From Anaerolineae bacterium (lineage in GTDB: Bacteria > Chloroflexota > Anaerolineae > Promineifilales > Promineifilaceae), in contig JAUIAP010000008.1 in assembly GCA_030425205.1 (NCBI GenBank), forward strand, positions 62,001-126,000: a stretch of DNA of 64,000 nucleotides, read 5' to 3'. Shown piece by piece: positions 26,501-29,713 of this stretch. The notes under the pieces were generated by a model. It saw only the letters and a list, made by a program, of their open reading frames with translations, was not told the origin of the DNA and did no database searches. The stretch's first letter is position 1. Each line of letters starts with the position of its first letter. Both the position numbers and the translations under genes were made by a program.

Positions 26501-29206
26501 TGTCGTTGGCAATGTCGCCGCTCCACCGATGGTTGCGAGAGCGTATTGCCCAGCTGTCCAAACGCCGACAAACATGTTCATCACCAATTGCAGATCATCG
26601 GCCGAAAGGTCTGGATAGGTCGGCTGCAACGCGCTCAGGACTGGCGTTAAGTCCGCATAGCGCGACCTGACCAAATCGAGCGTGTCGATGATGCCCAGCT
26701 TCTCCCAGCGGCCAAAGGCAGGTTGGGCATAGTAATCGACTCGCACATTGCGGGTCGTTTGCAGCGCGGAATTTTGCCAAACTACCGTCGGGTTCGCGGG
26801 TTGCAAAGTGCCATAATCGTCGAGTGACATGACGCTTTGTGTTTGTTCGACGGCCGACACAATCGCAGCGGATGATTGGGTTGTGCCAAACTCGCGCGTT
26901 AATAGATTCTGGATGCGTCGCGTGCTGAGGTCTGCCATCATCGCGTCGGCGTGATCATAGGTGATGGTGTCAATCGCAACGTTGGTCGCAACGCCCCATT
27001 TTTGCTCAATCGGCGTGTTAACCGAGTTAAAACGGTAGACGATTTCCTGCAAAATGGTGCGTGATGGGTCTTGCAATGCGACTTGATCGGCCGATAAAAA
27101 CGTACTGTTCAACCCAAAAAGCAGACGGTACAGCTCTGAATCATCTTGTGGTGAGTCGGGGGTGGCAAAGAGGGCAACTTCGGCCGATCCGCTGCGCGTC
27201 GCCCGATACCCCGTGATGCGGAAGTTGTTCTCACGATAGGTCACGACTGGCACAATGCGGCTGCGGACTTCCCCATCACTGGTAATGCTATAGTCTGTTT
27301 CGGCGTAGACGATCCACGCCAGCGAGATGCGCCAATCGTCCCCCTTTAGTTCGCCGGGTGCATACGCCAAGCGGCCCTCAAACGCCGTAATCGCGCCCCC
27401 CTCGTCGACTGTATAGAGCGGAACATGCAGCTCATGGGCATATCCGTTGGTTCCCTCAAAGACGGACACCCCATAGTTGCGTGCCAAATCTGCACGCGGT
27501 GCCTGATTGGTCTCCATAATCATCACAGGCACAACCGTCACATCGTCGCGGCTGTCATCTAGCTGAACGATATTGCCTTTGTCATCGGCCGGCCAGTCGA
27601 GCTTTGCGCGTGCATAGCGCATGTGGTCGAGCTCTTCTGTTTGCAGTTGGATGCTGAAATAGTGATAGCTTTCGCTGTCCCCTGCTTCTGATCTAAGGTG
27701 GAGGTCCCCGTTTGAATAGGCGGTGCGCGAGAAGGGAGAGAGGTCAAATTCGTCAGAAACGCCGTCGCCATCGTTATCGCTGTCCCACGGGTTGGGCGTG
27801 CCATCGCCGTCTACGTCCCAATTGGGGGCCGCACCGCCCAAACTCTCAGGCCACTCTTCCCCATCGACTAAACCATCACTGTTGCTGTCTGGGTTGAGCG
27901 GATTGCTTTTCCACGTCAGGTAGCCCGTTAACTCAGCCCCGTCAGAAATGCCATCATTGTCACTGTCACTTTTATTTGGGTTTGTGCCGTAACAATTTTC
28001 TTGAAACGCGGTCAGACCGTCGTTGTCTGCATCGCTATCATCCCCTTCGCCGCACAGAACGGGCGCAACGACATCTGAAAACAGATCGCCACTGCTGGCG
28101 GCTTGCGCTGTGGGGGCGGTCGGCTGAGCGTCGTTTAGTCCAAACGCATCGCTGAGCGTCTGCTGAGCGGCGGCAGCTTTGGCGCGGCTGTGGTCGCGGT
28201 TGGCGGCGGCGGCAATCGGTTGCAGCAGCGGGGTCGCCATAAACAGGAAGATGAAGCCGACTGCGATCAGGCTGTGCGCGAGACGCGGCTGCCGCTGATA
28301 CCCATAAATAGCGAGGGTGATGATAAACAGTGAAAGGCTAAGTACGATAAGTGTGGGCAGAATGTCGCGGTTTAGTGTGGGGAGGATTTGGGTTTGGGAG
28401 ATGATTTCGGCCGAATTTACCCCATCCACAGTCTCACTATCTCCCACTGCCGCCGTCGCACCATCTCCAAACGCGCTGTAGTTGACGGTCAGTGAGAGGT
28501 GAGAATCATACTCGCTCGTCATGCGCGGCTGTGCCAACGCAAGCGTCAGGCGGCGCGGTAGCCCTGCGCTGTCGATCCACATCGTGCCGTTGCCGCTTGG
28601 GGCGGGGGGTGGCGTAAAGCGTTCGTCACTGGGCTGTGCGCTGGGGTCGCCAATGGTGAAGGTGATGACTTGGAGGGTTTCGCCGTCTAGCTGGATCGGT
28701 TCGGCCGATTGCACATCCGTCGCCTCATCGAGATAGTTGAGATAGCCCCGCGCTGCGTCGCCCGTGATGCCGGATGGGGTTTCGACGGGGATGAGTTCGC
28801 CGTTGGATTCGACGAGGATATTATGTGGCTCGCCACCCTTCGGATCGGCCGATTGCAAAAAGCGCACCGGACGCATATCCAACCCCGCACCCGCGAGAGA
28901 AACGGTCAACTCTGTCGTGTCTGGCAGCTCCGTATAGCCATCGATGCTCGCGCTCACATGCTGCGAGTTTTGCCCAATCATGCTCACGATGGGGCGCGGA
29001 ATAAGACGTTGATCGCCATCCGCCTGAAAGCGAAACGACCCAGACGCGACCGCCAGATCACGGGCAGCTTGCAAAATCTCTGCCCCGCTACGATTGGCGG
29101 CGGGATCAGATTGCGCGACGACGTACAGGCTGTTTGAAAACCCAATCAGGGTCAGGAAAAGTGTAATGATAAGAACACGGAAACTACGTTTGGTCGCTAG
29201 GTTCAT
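5591..29206 (-). CDS. Giant 7,871-residue multidomain surface protein with DUF11/PKD repeats
   Basis: One unbroken frame covering 37% of the window. From the N-terminus: signal peptide (1-32); a LolA/LppX-like domain (about 40-270); two hydrophobic segments (about 281-335); thrombospondin type-3 calcium repeats (about 385-493, DxDxDG spacing); a long hydrophobic stretch (about 1040-1140); more type-3 repeats (about 1328-1425); Ig-like domains; FG-GAP repeats of the integrin alpha type (about 1855-2235, GDxNGDGxxD); parallel beta-helix segments (about 2270-2435, 3215-3440, 3470-3735) around a Kelch-like region (about 2440-3125); a DOMON/CBM9-like domain (about 4142-4330); about 14 DUF11 domains alternating with 13 PKD domains (4730-7600); a Calx-beta domain (7590-7700); a final membrane segment (about 7826-7850) with an RRRR tail. 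Probably an exported calcium-binding adhesin or stalk; the ligand is unknown. The start ATG at 29206 precedes the signal peptide directly. Confidence 0.85.
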   Translation of the reverse strand: MNLATKRSFRVLIITLFLTLIGFSNSLYVVAQSDPAANRSGAEILQAARDLAVASGSFRFQADGDQRLIPRPIVSMIGQNSQHVSASIDGYTELPDTTELTVSLAGAGLDMRPVRFLQSADPKGGEPHNILVESNGELIPVETPSGITGDAARGYLNYLDEATDVQSAEPIQLDGETLQVITFTIGDPSAQPSDERFTPPPAPSGNGTMWIDSAGLPRRLTLALAQPRMTSEYDSHLSLTVNYSAFGDGATAAVGDSETVDGVNSAEIISQTQILPTLNRDILPTLIVLSLSLFIITLAIYGYQRQPRLAHSLIAVGFIFLFMATPLLQPIAAAANRDHSRAKAAAAQQTLSDAFGLNDAQPTAPTAQAASSGDLFSDVVAPVLCGEGDDSDADNDGLTAFQENCYGTNPNKSDSDNDGISDGAELTGYLTWKSNPLNPDSNSDGLVDGEEWPESLGGAAPNWDVDGDGTPNPWDSDNDGDGVSDEFDLSPFSRTAYSNGDLHLRSEAGDSESYHYFSIQLQTEELDHMRYARAKLDWPADDKGNIVQLDDSRDDVTVVPVMIMETNQAPRADLARNYGVSVFEGTNGYAHELHVPLYTVDEGGAITAFEGRLAYAPGELKGDDWRISLAWIVYAETDYSITSDGEVRSRIVPVVTYRENNFRITGYRATRSGSAEVALFATPDSPQDDSELYRLLFGLNSTFLSADQVALQDPSRTILQEIVYRFNSVNTPIEQKWGVATNVAIDTITYDHADAMMADLSTRRIQNLLTREFGTTQSSAAIVSAVEQTQSVMSLDDYGTLQPANPTVVWQNSALQTTRNVRVDYYAQPAFGRWEKLGIIDTLDLVRSRYADLTPVLSALQPTYPDLSADDLQLVMNMFVGVWTAGQYALATIGGAATLPTTVPDDLTIYNQLESPFFGSWPAYIVDVSEVAAPGGGLLIGDNPVADAQFIDANPRVSRMTGIDPTAVTFGEQTTSSTLLRVGLFTYKLVKVGTKLRNMVKTYGDIQTVAEKAAFTNSIVKGQASAKAISKFDVLTSFRAPGATESILIAVEIGVYWGIFFATTDFDNSFDVKEAVTLAVVQTVYTLITLVMALNPITAAFAFALAIIDFLFFAILGESLVDKALVAVAHAIYDSTRLTAPVSYNFGEFETGVVNEQMGLVAGNTFRIATNFDGSIAVIEDSGGKSKDAKNSFVEGRLLGYAYNQGLYISDHVVGPRVCELDEANDLQNNCTNSPEARFAFKHPALNVPMAITADVKIRERYEECIFTICDRETRDYREPKGHVFSDFNEIYMDVLPPTITELVEWSELTNYDPDFDGKIGEQFDAFFLWDTDGDQLSDNFELQFGTNYRRSDSDYDGLSDLKEHQLGTNPRRRDTDGDGLTDYFELLGWDVNIAGELFHVVSDPLVADSDNDGLVDSAEKANNTSPYGYNGAPQLVVQIAETADGPDGDRPGVVVEPSDTLQLTVGLRNIGPKRVTEQLALCLPAFIDTPTPSALAGDRTVVVAVEAGSADCLDNGDKLVWDFAGSANLSFAEQVSTTFSLVVDPAVTTTISGSLLAELPYHVPGINVVLANDSIIVDVDDPTIAYLRPEEDNLWLGGDTHDYVLGGFANDPASWIKSITLTGDNGVGALTVNGEEQWAATWRNLSDGAYTFTATAQDYVSRSSTPAVRTIRVDHTPPAVTVALNNGDLVTSSDPFSPTIEINLTGTAFDIEEGGVQSGIERVQISLDNRPWREVPFTGSDWSYLWQIANSDSAQGEHSLSVRAFDVAGNLSAAESRTFIVDVVEPTSYLTDPGYQIDPPHTDVNAVLTLSGVADDAGNAPQPARPAELLGNLHSIGDATVWISPDTIADDDDGIAVQWIGDFNGDRLADYAIGLPNGADGKGIVALYPGQAGDWPLPPDSAEIANARNSFVGTLDAPIGAQITPVGDVNGDGFDDLLIGAVAENTLYLVLGGAEAFGRLQPLATLSGQRIRPIVPPAGDTLDGRNAAAGDVDGDGLNDFFVGTNDTHSTLMRGRFNWVETNAVDANPLSVLDAPAGARVVGVGDTNNDNFDDFVMLVAGDQAYYFAGSTLPATTLTSADADATIAASGNQLAALGDINGDNFADFILGDAAAPRIVFGANGTPTCCLDLTGVSPALTGFIAAVGNVRDDDSNPNTVGLPDILLGNAAGDAVLLLGNSTLNPSSSVAGNLVATIEGVDGAAQTIFTGGADANADGSDELLLLPSAAAANAYGYDSFPPAPFISPNQLPRAQSVPRTEPTNSRASSAIITVDDDGCAGCETSIQDAINSAAPDATIQVRPGVYAPFTLNNKQNITIEGVNPDAVFIDGANGTAVTLSGSDGIVLRNLTIRNSTIGVRLQNSGFGGAEDPTVRNQLDHILFVDFSDHAISSDRLSTLDLVSSTVAATGNAVLVDVDATPDPVYASDWQSAETDTLVTAALGSQLARRDDDTVYMMPGNGLSTLYRYDVTANQLSSRQPVPGQMIAGTAAAAVGDQQLLAVSAQNWLDIPALPRNVAIKHVDVVGDEIVVVTTENVVYRQVAGGAWETIATGVVGFGATIRGVAIAADRILIAGKFTAVSDASGQTTASNVAAWMRQTQTLQPMTGFNPAPPQGVTALGEVTVVGGRGDVFFVGTAEGHFYNWNESGWRFMLWAYKNRSDTNFPGDPGELTSIQFMPNGKIYVAGQFNLLQHRRSWWRYEDAGNLFQLESSAYYNHYLAYTLQDSRANASCPNCSEGVSPTTSRITALGLRGDQLIVAGDFTSVGDYHRPRRRLAFFNTAPNFFDNSWDSALGDIGAGINGDITSVAGMGNSYVIAGNFTQVAPGVSAPGLAIWTPGSGWRPLVSDVNTRSQLNVTSSDVDGGPLYITGAFTRLDGVSRSRIAALGTRTYLYDDSANSWTERAPLPVDQYATVTMVGDPNGDEVYALVAEQSSGHRYRLWRYDVALDVWESLSSLKQGALVTFAFGSHPEFFTNTHEGIALTRTDDKLFLLLAEPLANFCFFTCYVVPQLFVYDIVSDSWTSLAEPPQLIDGVDIEWGAGTSLEWDGARFLYATVGNNGRQFLRYNLLYDEWELLADGQITTSTDDDVPFQTRAGMQMARAGHSLVALSALPSQTSHLYTYEIIGRNADKLTISNTLMIAPEQATNATWLPFDAQRAPDDYWVTLDDDSRWVGGLTAPTVWSPAGGISTTVYADGGFANPAVGNYRLSAESQIDTGYHSYYPDVTVSATGCTDDADVTCFTSIQAAIDSGSNRITLGRGEFAESFYLTQGTTLYGAGAEQTVIMPSVGLSVSEPLVSAEGTTAVSLSRLTLDGTDTHSGLRAENGATGAFFRAIVRGTTAALTLDDATTAIALYNNTLVGNGDGVTIGGCARVDVRNTIFSNHSGTAFEYDPCAATVNHSYNLFFENGTDITPNTGEAGAVFANPLFADAIQHNYRLLTNSPAVDAGNPSDPVPPGGTIIDIGYAENGQATYSVDLAYCENCGNDGLLWGVDAFNTIQSALDRAEADLIALGEAHDAPVFTVAVAPGDFDEAVQIPSYVRLMGSGADQTRLFTTSGSVVTFDGAVHSAISHLLIDGGQTTTHTIAAVAAGNNLTIERNVILNAPTDAAGIYFAERTSGEITNNTLVNNATALFAAGTGSWMQAENNIVSGGTVGFATTDGAAINNNYNLLFLPGGTLSVGNVALGTSNIRNVNPQFVSPAPANHYRLQPTSRALDSGNPLMDAPVGGGVRIDMGYAELRARPIALLLGDEQNSRAVANSGVAAVEVGLVPVIDTTQPVTATLPTTWLPTTLQGTTGEAVRYWTYDAQPSQAGVYRVYSRPTDRAGTVEPESTISFEGTFVAEQPVLNWLQPTGNSNSPLALQAELTGFVPGQFGDYQLYFEVDGKRLQATWALDPFDDTTDSRRVMRTWAKLPNNSYTIRAVVETAGGAIIASPTQNITIVGQTPPDPTSPFGTINTTRAATAQLFTNIVTLTGTASDGESGLQGVEASFDGGVSWHAGAVNGTAWEVSWQAPDERGNRTYPVSVRMSDEAGNVGFLETEVIVDSDAPASLQGVVYTPDVGGRIEQGATLDVAWETPTDPSGSVDVLLAIDQNPRTQPTQVVTGNSASTPLNATGEWYTHLAVRDAAGNMSVAHDGPFVVVNTTAASCVDRDRGIVLDGLIELAGGEWHSADFLDDDERPLENYNNVPQFYTTWDGQNTYIAWDGGYWNSQGTLWIYFDTDSGGGTVTTFTDGRTLPMAADYALAIAGSEMGTVYSASGGGWVVLESAEFALGENGVTEARLPFRSDDMQLLAYAVDEFETVWSVFPTTNPLDGDWADAYSWTDLCNTSAPNAGQPRATSVTLSVNPVTPETQPVSRNRRLDFALEITNNEYQRTLTTANLSVQTTSGLRLYTQPRTIGTLAPGSSRTLTVQTISEFDLTAISAVTATLNVQVDGMTAASSAHSYIVDITPPTISVPTVFLVPGTNIVRGTATDANGVASVTHQLLNGSNTPVDGTINFSFEVPGSFSDNFSRIYASDTAGNLRTILVRYARDTVLPTVAFDVPTVVTSDILPVSGTASDRSSGVDDIEIRLDGGDFVGVNAIDPDGRDRLWQHTLAIPPGDNVAHQVAVRAIDFSGNRFTVTDTFNMDNVAPVITVTQHSAVVDPAATTQPTVLAGQLTDGSGIAQLLLEIELPSGNGAVLTETVALNGDDWSYGLTLESAESGTYFFWLIATDNAGNITRSERYSVNIPTTPDLHLTQTTAPISTLPGASVTQTWTITNQGNFPATGAFLTTTVPAELTNLTVTSSQPVTVSAGWVYQLPTLAPQSTIQVTLTGEIVVPLVGAQALTLTAETQADTVDLDQSDNATEAVITVSDQAITALTATTDAREFIQNSGWSPLVDTTVLFSATIGSGSNVVYKWNFGDGTTATGANVSHQFATDGGYTVSVTASNGVSQQTTQLPFAVRLPDLSVRQSVSPRDALPGDVVTYTITYNNLESYGYEVVGATISNTLPAQLQNPTFTANPAVTETLLSGAISWALPPLQDGASGTITLTGSVSNPLSGLVYLTNQAIIESPIGDWRLYNNRAASNVRAADQLVRNVQLASSTRYIGTSSPVTLTLTHDPASNVSYSWSFGDGITATGSPTATHTYTTPGYYWATGSVSNGRGTTSPRVRIQVVGASVAVTATPDAPEVVPGEDATYQIAVRNDDFWPIDDAVLSITLPNELAFVSLTANRPITPLITSGSTRTWQMPPLAPTSNFVTTDEVDLTLTANVAAGLTGFQSLTTTIAITQPLEYTPANNQVDVAIVASDGAIQGLTATNSGTHYVGTLVTLTAAIAAGANVTYTWAFGDGVTATGSSPTHTYPAVGQYTATVTATNAASTAVATTTVNVVESDLVITVDSAETVQSGDTLRYTLTYTNAGGLPVNNVLITDTLDLNIVSIISTSVGASNVDGTLPTLVWQVPTLQPGASRTIVIDAETQAGLLDGVPLSNDAEISGSQPESLLGNNSVSTIVTATERAILGLSAEASSKIYPTETVTLTATITDGTDVTYQWNIDGTIKTGAIVTATYDAAGNYTAIVTATNDVSTVSTSATVEVVLTELFISIETQTPNVAIGDTVEYLIKYVNRGELPVSGAVITSVLPIELHGPQFTSSHPVTLTSGSSPTLTWQLETLPADNTVAGIRSIRLTGVVTNTLTGSKTFTTAVEIRNPITDTIEGNNVDEAVATAFDQPITGLTVETSHGNGTSINMLLGDPIVMTATVTSGTNLTYTWDLGDGTTATGAVVTYTYGAVDLYDVSVTVSNAVAGSSKTLQVNVEKAEISVFATGPFNVVAPGDLVRFNGVFQYDDFNSPPIPASRVWLTATTPTELFNVVASGFGYTSTQLAPSQWSIRFRDKFAPIGDHNFVFEGTVDPTMTGIQLITFTLDMNSPTFDLNPLNNTIEVPVTVVERIDGLQVFNDSPVAVGDTVNFTTSITAGLGTDVMYRWTYGDGTFNSVPSLDSTTSHTYAAAGVYTLTVSAQNATSFRTAKTVIYVEESDLQLGVDASDAQLLPGDALTYTLTFTNSGINDGVGAVLTATFPTEFTPDAGSITSSVLITQTSPYVWEIEPLLAGASGTITVGGEVATGIVGSVSIVTSAEIHSPDPDARNDNNSASASVTIGDTPIVGLQAINDSPVVLGNSVGMTATISGGTNVTYSWDFDDGNSATRASVQHSYATAGTYTATVTASNGISLTTATTVVEVISADLTITQTASTSDVATGDAFQYVITATNRTALPVAGSTVSVTLPTEVTLDNVESNVVISQIGANTAWQLPELAASESAIITLSVTVDPALVGSVPFTQTAVVNNAAAVGVISADVTVTAHEAVAGVNATSNDTVVTGGTAVFTATVSRGVDVTYTWELDDAILGNVIASGAVVTHSVGFAGTYGATVTAANGQTDGTATTQVDVIPANLAIEQTVSATGAATGETLTFSYLYTNLTSLPVANGFITNLTPDFLTGVTIESDAPLAETAGDVWELAPLDVGESGRITVTGQVASGTALGVTAHTVEIGNGYDDSDPIDNVDTVEIVLRDDSVTGLTMQHDAPVFRATPVNFSAAVGSSDPVSYTWSFGDGSSGSGATVAHAYADAGVYTVVVTASNATSQLTNAMQVTIEAAELAISQAVSAEIVHPNNPITLTLHFTNSSNLPLAGVLITDTLPAQLAGFIVSSDLAITDIGGTPYVWQLPTLAAGQSGTITLTGSIGSANPSIVHRATIGSGEREDVSADNQTELTLTVVEPLTGLVATSDSPVGLGLPVNFNASIASGSGTFQWAFGDGTTASGATPAHTYAQPGVYQATVTITNGLDSLTATVPVTVIDTDLEVIQTVSSYAVEPGELLTATVVVRNSAALTLTNVLITDTLPAGWENVTVQTSVPLNEILVDPLVWQLPTLAPFESITITLSGTVTPTISGVVTLVNSVEATQALPEQNLDNNADTQVIQVSDDPITSLAAVNDGRQYIDHAVTFTATVTAGSNVSYLWSFGDGMTATGAIVSHSYATAGSYSAIVTARNANSQQNAVSTVEIVRGDLQLTQTVDPAQLHPGEPITFTLTYTNAGGLPVTGAMITNTLPTELTNIAIADDGTLTQIGTDPHVWLLPTLQPGDGGTIVIFGRITAGLTGVVPIINSATIASPAPDHALDNNTATAQALASDDPIIGLTATNNSPTARATTVQLAATVISGNPTAWEWSFGDGSANATGQNVAHAYTQPGVYTATVTASNGLVSAQATTLVTVLAHDLSITQNTAQAQVAPSEFVTVTYTVENAGGYLASGVVLSSSLATQLDELSVTASVPVVAGVGGWQLPNLTAGSSSVVTFSGRIQQQPVAPYTLVHTATVAATQVDDVPQNNEIVGLLPVNERPIIGLVLTGVDPVVVSSASAFTATVTDGSNMTYTWSFGDGSGVVISNTIGQPQLEAQLQTHVYTTTGPFTIIVTATNGVSTASTSLQINVLAADLGLAMTTVEPIVLAGAPLTYTLTYTNQGTTTLDEVILYHVTPDYLIGRTLTATPAISADPTSAFLFYLPPLQPGEGGTITMTGTAATVTQTVTFTNSTVIESEFTDIEFADNVADLQTTIAPVVVISADAQTQQLEDSGNAVVTITLSTSSPFDVAFDYATVDGTATGGVDYVSQSGRITITAGMTQTTIPITLLPDAITEGDESFTIVLSNPHNGQLGNLRATVAEVVIVDAVDEAAAAVIVAPLLISITEDTTGLFTITLATEPSQPVTISLASDDVSVCIIGMTEVVLDSGNWQRGVSVVVGGVDDGQMVEVRECLIVGGSAESSVTAYNAQPVTDVTVRVFEEGVLAVSMLSAQIVGWQHGWLVRLWFTLAAVTVVLRIWRRRRGCPCASPNLGNHKGLPNS
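6400..15020 (-). repeat. Thirteen-unit DUF11-PKD tandem protein repeat
   Basis: The PKD signature (WxFGDG, read on the minus strand) recurs near 6979, 7591, 8213, 8832, 9442, 10056, 10670, 11296, 11944, 12600, 13218, 13862 and 14496: 13 units with a mean period of about 626 bp (209 residues). Each PKD is followed by a DUF11 domain with the LPTL...G.sgtItl pattern. Units near 10056, 11296 and 12600 have altered signatures (WELDDA, WTYGDG, WNIDG). DNA identity between units is low, so the expansion is old. Confidence 0.85.
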
Positions 29207-29262
29207 GGTATGAATCTCTTAAATTTGTCCTCTGAGCAGAATGTCAAAAGTCCTGAATGTTC

Positions 29263-29318
29263 GTGATGCGTGGTGCGTGGTGCGTAATTTCTGTCACGCA
29301 CCACGTACCACGCACCAC
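29263..29318. repeat. GTGGTGCGT-type palindromic repeat, copy 1
   Basis: Inverted repeat with 23-bp arms (29263-29285 and 29296-29318), matching at 21 of 23 positions, each arm being reiterated TGGTGCGTGG units. It lies in the 5' region between the small gene and the giant gene. A second copy with perfect 16-bp arms is at 43936-43978. Confidence 0.75.
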
Positions 29319-29359
29319 TGGTTGACTTTTGACGACCTACTTCAGAAACAAGAAAGAGG

Positions 29360-29578
29360 TTAAAGTTCCTGCATGTCGTCTACGGAATCAGGTCGGTCGT
29401 CTGGCTGCTGCGTTACCTCTTGCAGCAAGAATGAAAACAGGTCTTCCAATTGAGCAAAGTGGTGGTGTTGACCACTTTGGGCATTATGGGCAGAAGCTCG
29501 CCAGGGGGATGTGGCACTCCCGCGCCAAAAGCGCACTAAATACCCTTTGTAATTTTCTGTCGTCGTCAAATCACCCAT
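29360..29578 (-). CDS. Small conserved protein, module 1 (partner of the giant gene)
   Basis: A 72-residue protein of unknown function. Its core YKGYLVRFWRGS, a Trp, HHHFAQLEDLFSFLLQE matches the second small protein at 36233-36424 (YRSFLVRFQRNA, a Trp, VLVSVTELMTFLVMET). Both have a beta-strand, an Arg-rich turn and a C-terminal amphipathic helix. The frame is open upstream to an ATG at 29599, but alignment with the partner and the candidate -10 at 29595-29600 favour ATG at 29578. It is oriented with the giant gene 153 bp downstream, and divergently from the regulator. Its size and charge suggest a DNA- or protein-binding accessory, for example an anti-activator or export helper. That is inference only. 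Confidence 0.7.
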   Translation of the reverse strand: MGDLTTTENYKGYLVRFWRGSATSPWRASAHNAQSGQHHHFAQLEDLFSFLLQEVTQQPDDRPDSVDDMQEL

Positions 29579-29594
29579 TTTCAGCATAGAAACC

Positions 29595-29626
29595 AGCATA
29601 GCAGGCGACCGTTCCCAAACCGTTCC
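29595..29626 (-). promoter_or_regulatory. Candidate SARP operator and promoter, module 1
   Basis: On the minus strand the octamer GGAACGGT occurs twice with an 11-bp period (plus-strand ACCGTTCC at 29608-29615 and 29619-29626). Seven bases further downstream is TATGCT (29595-29600), a possible -10. Direct heptamer repeats with 11-bp period just upstream of -10 are the known binding pattern of SARP activators. The site sits between the regulator gene and the small gene. Confidence 0.5.
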
Positions 29627-29635
29627 GCAAATATC

Positions 29636-29689
29636 GGAGCGCGGACGCCCCGTCCGCGTTTTCTGCGGCGGACGAGGCGTCCGCGCTCC
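29636..29689. repeat. GGAGCGC-type intergenic hairpin
   Basis: Arms 29636-29657 and 29668-29689 match at 21 of 22 positions, and each arm is itself palindromic (GCGGACG/CGTCCGC). It lies just upstream of the first regulator. Related hairpins occur at 49462, 51825, 53617, 57127, 57500 and 62397. Confidence 0.7.
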
Positions 29690-29713
29690 ATTCTTTTCGG
29701 GTAAAATCGGAGC

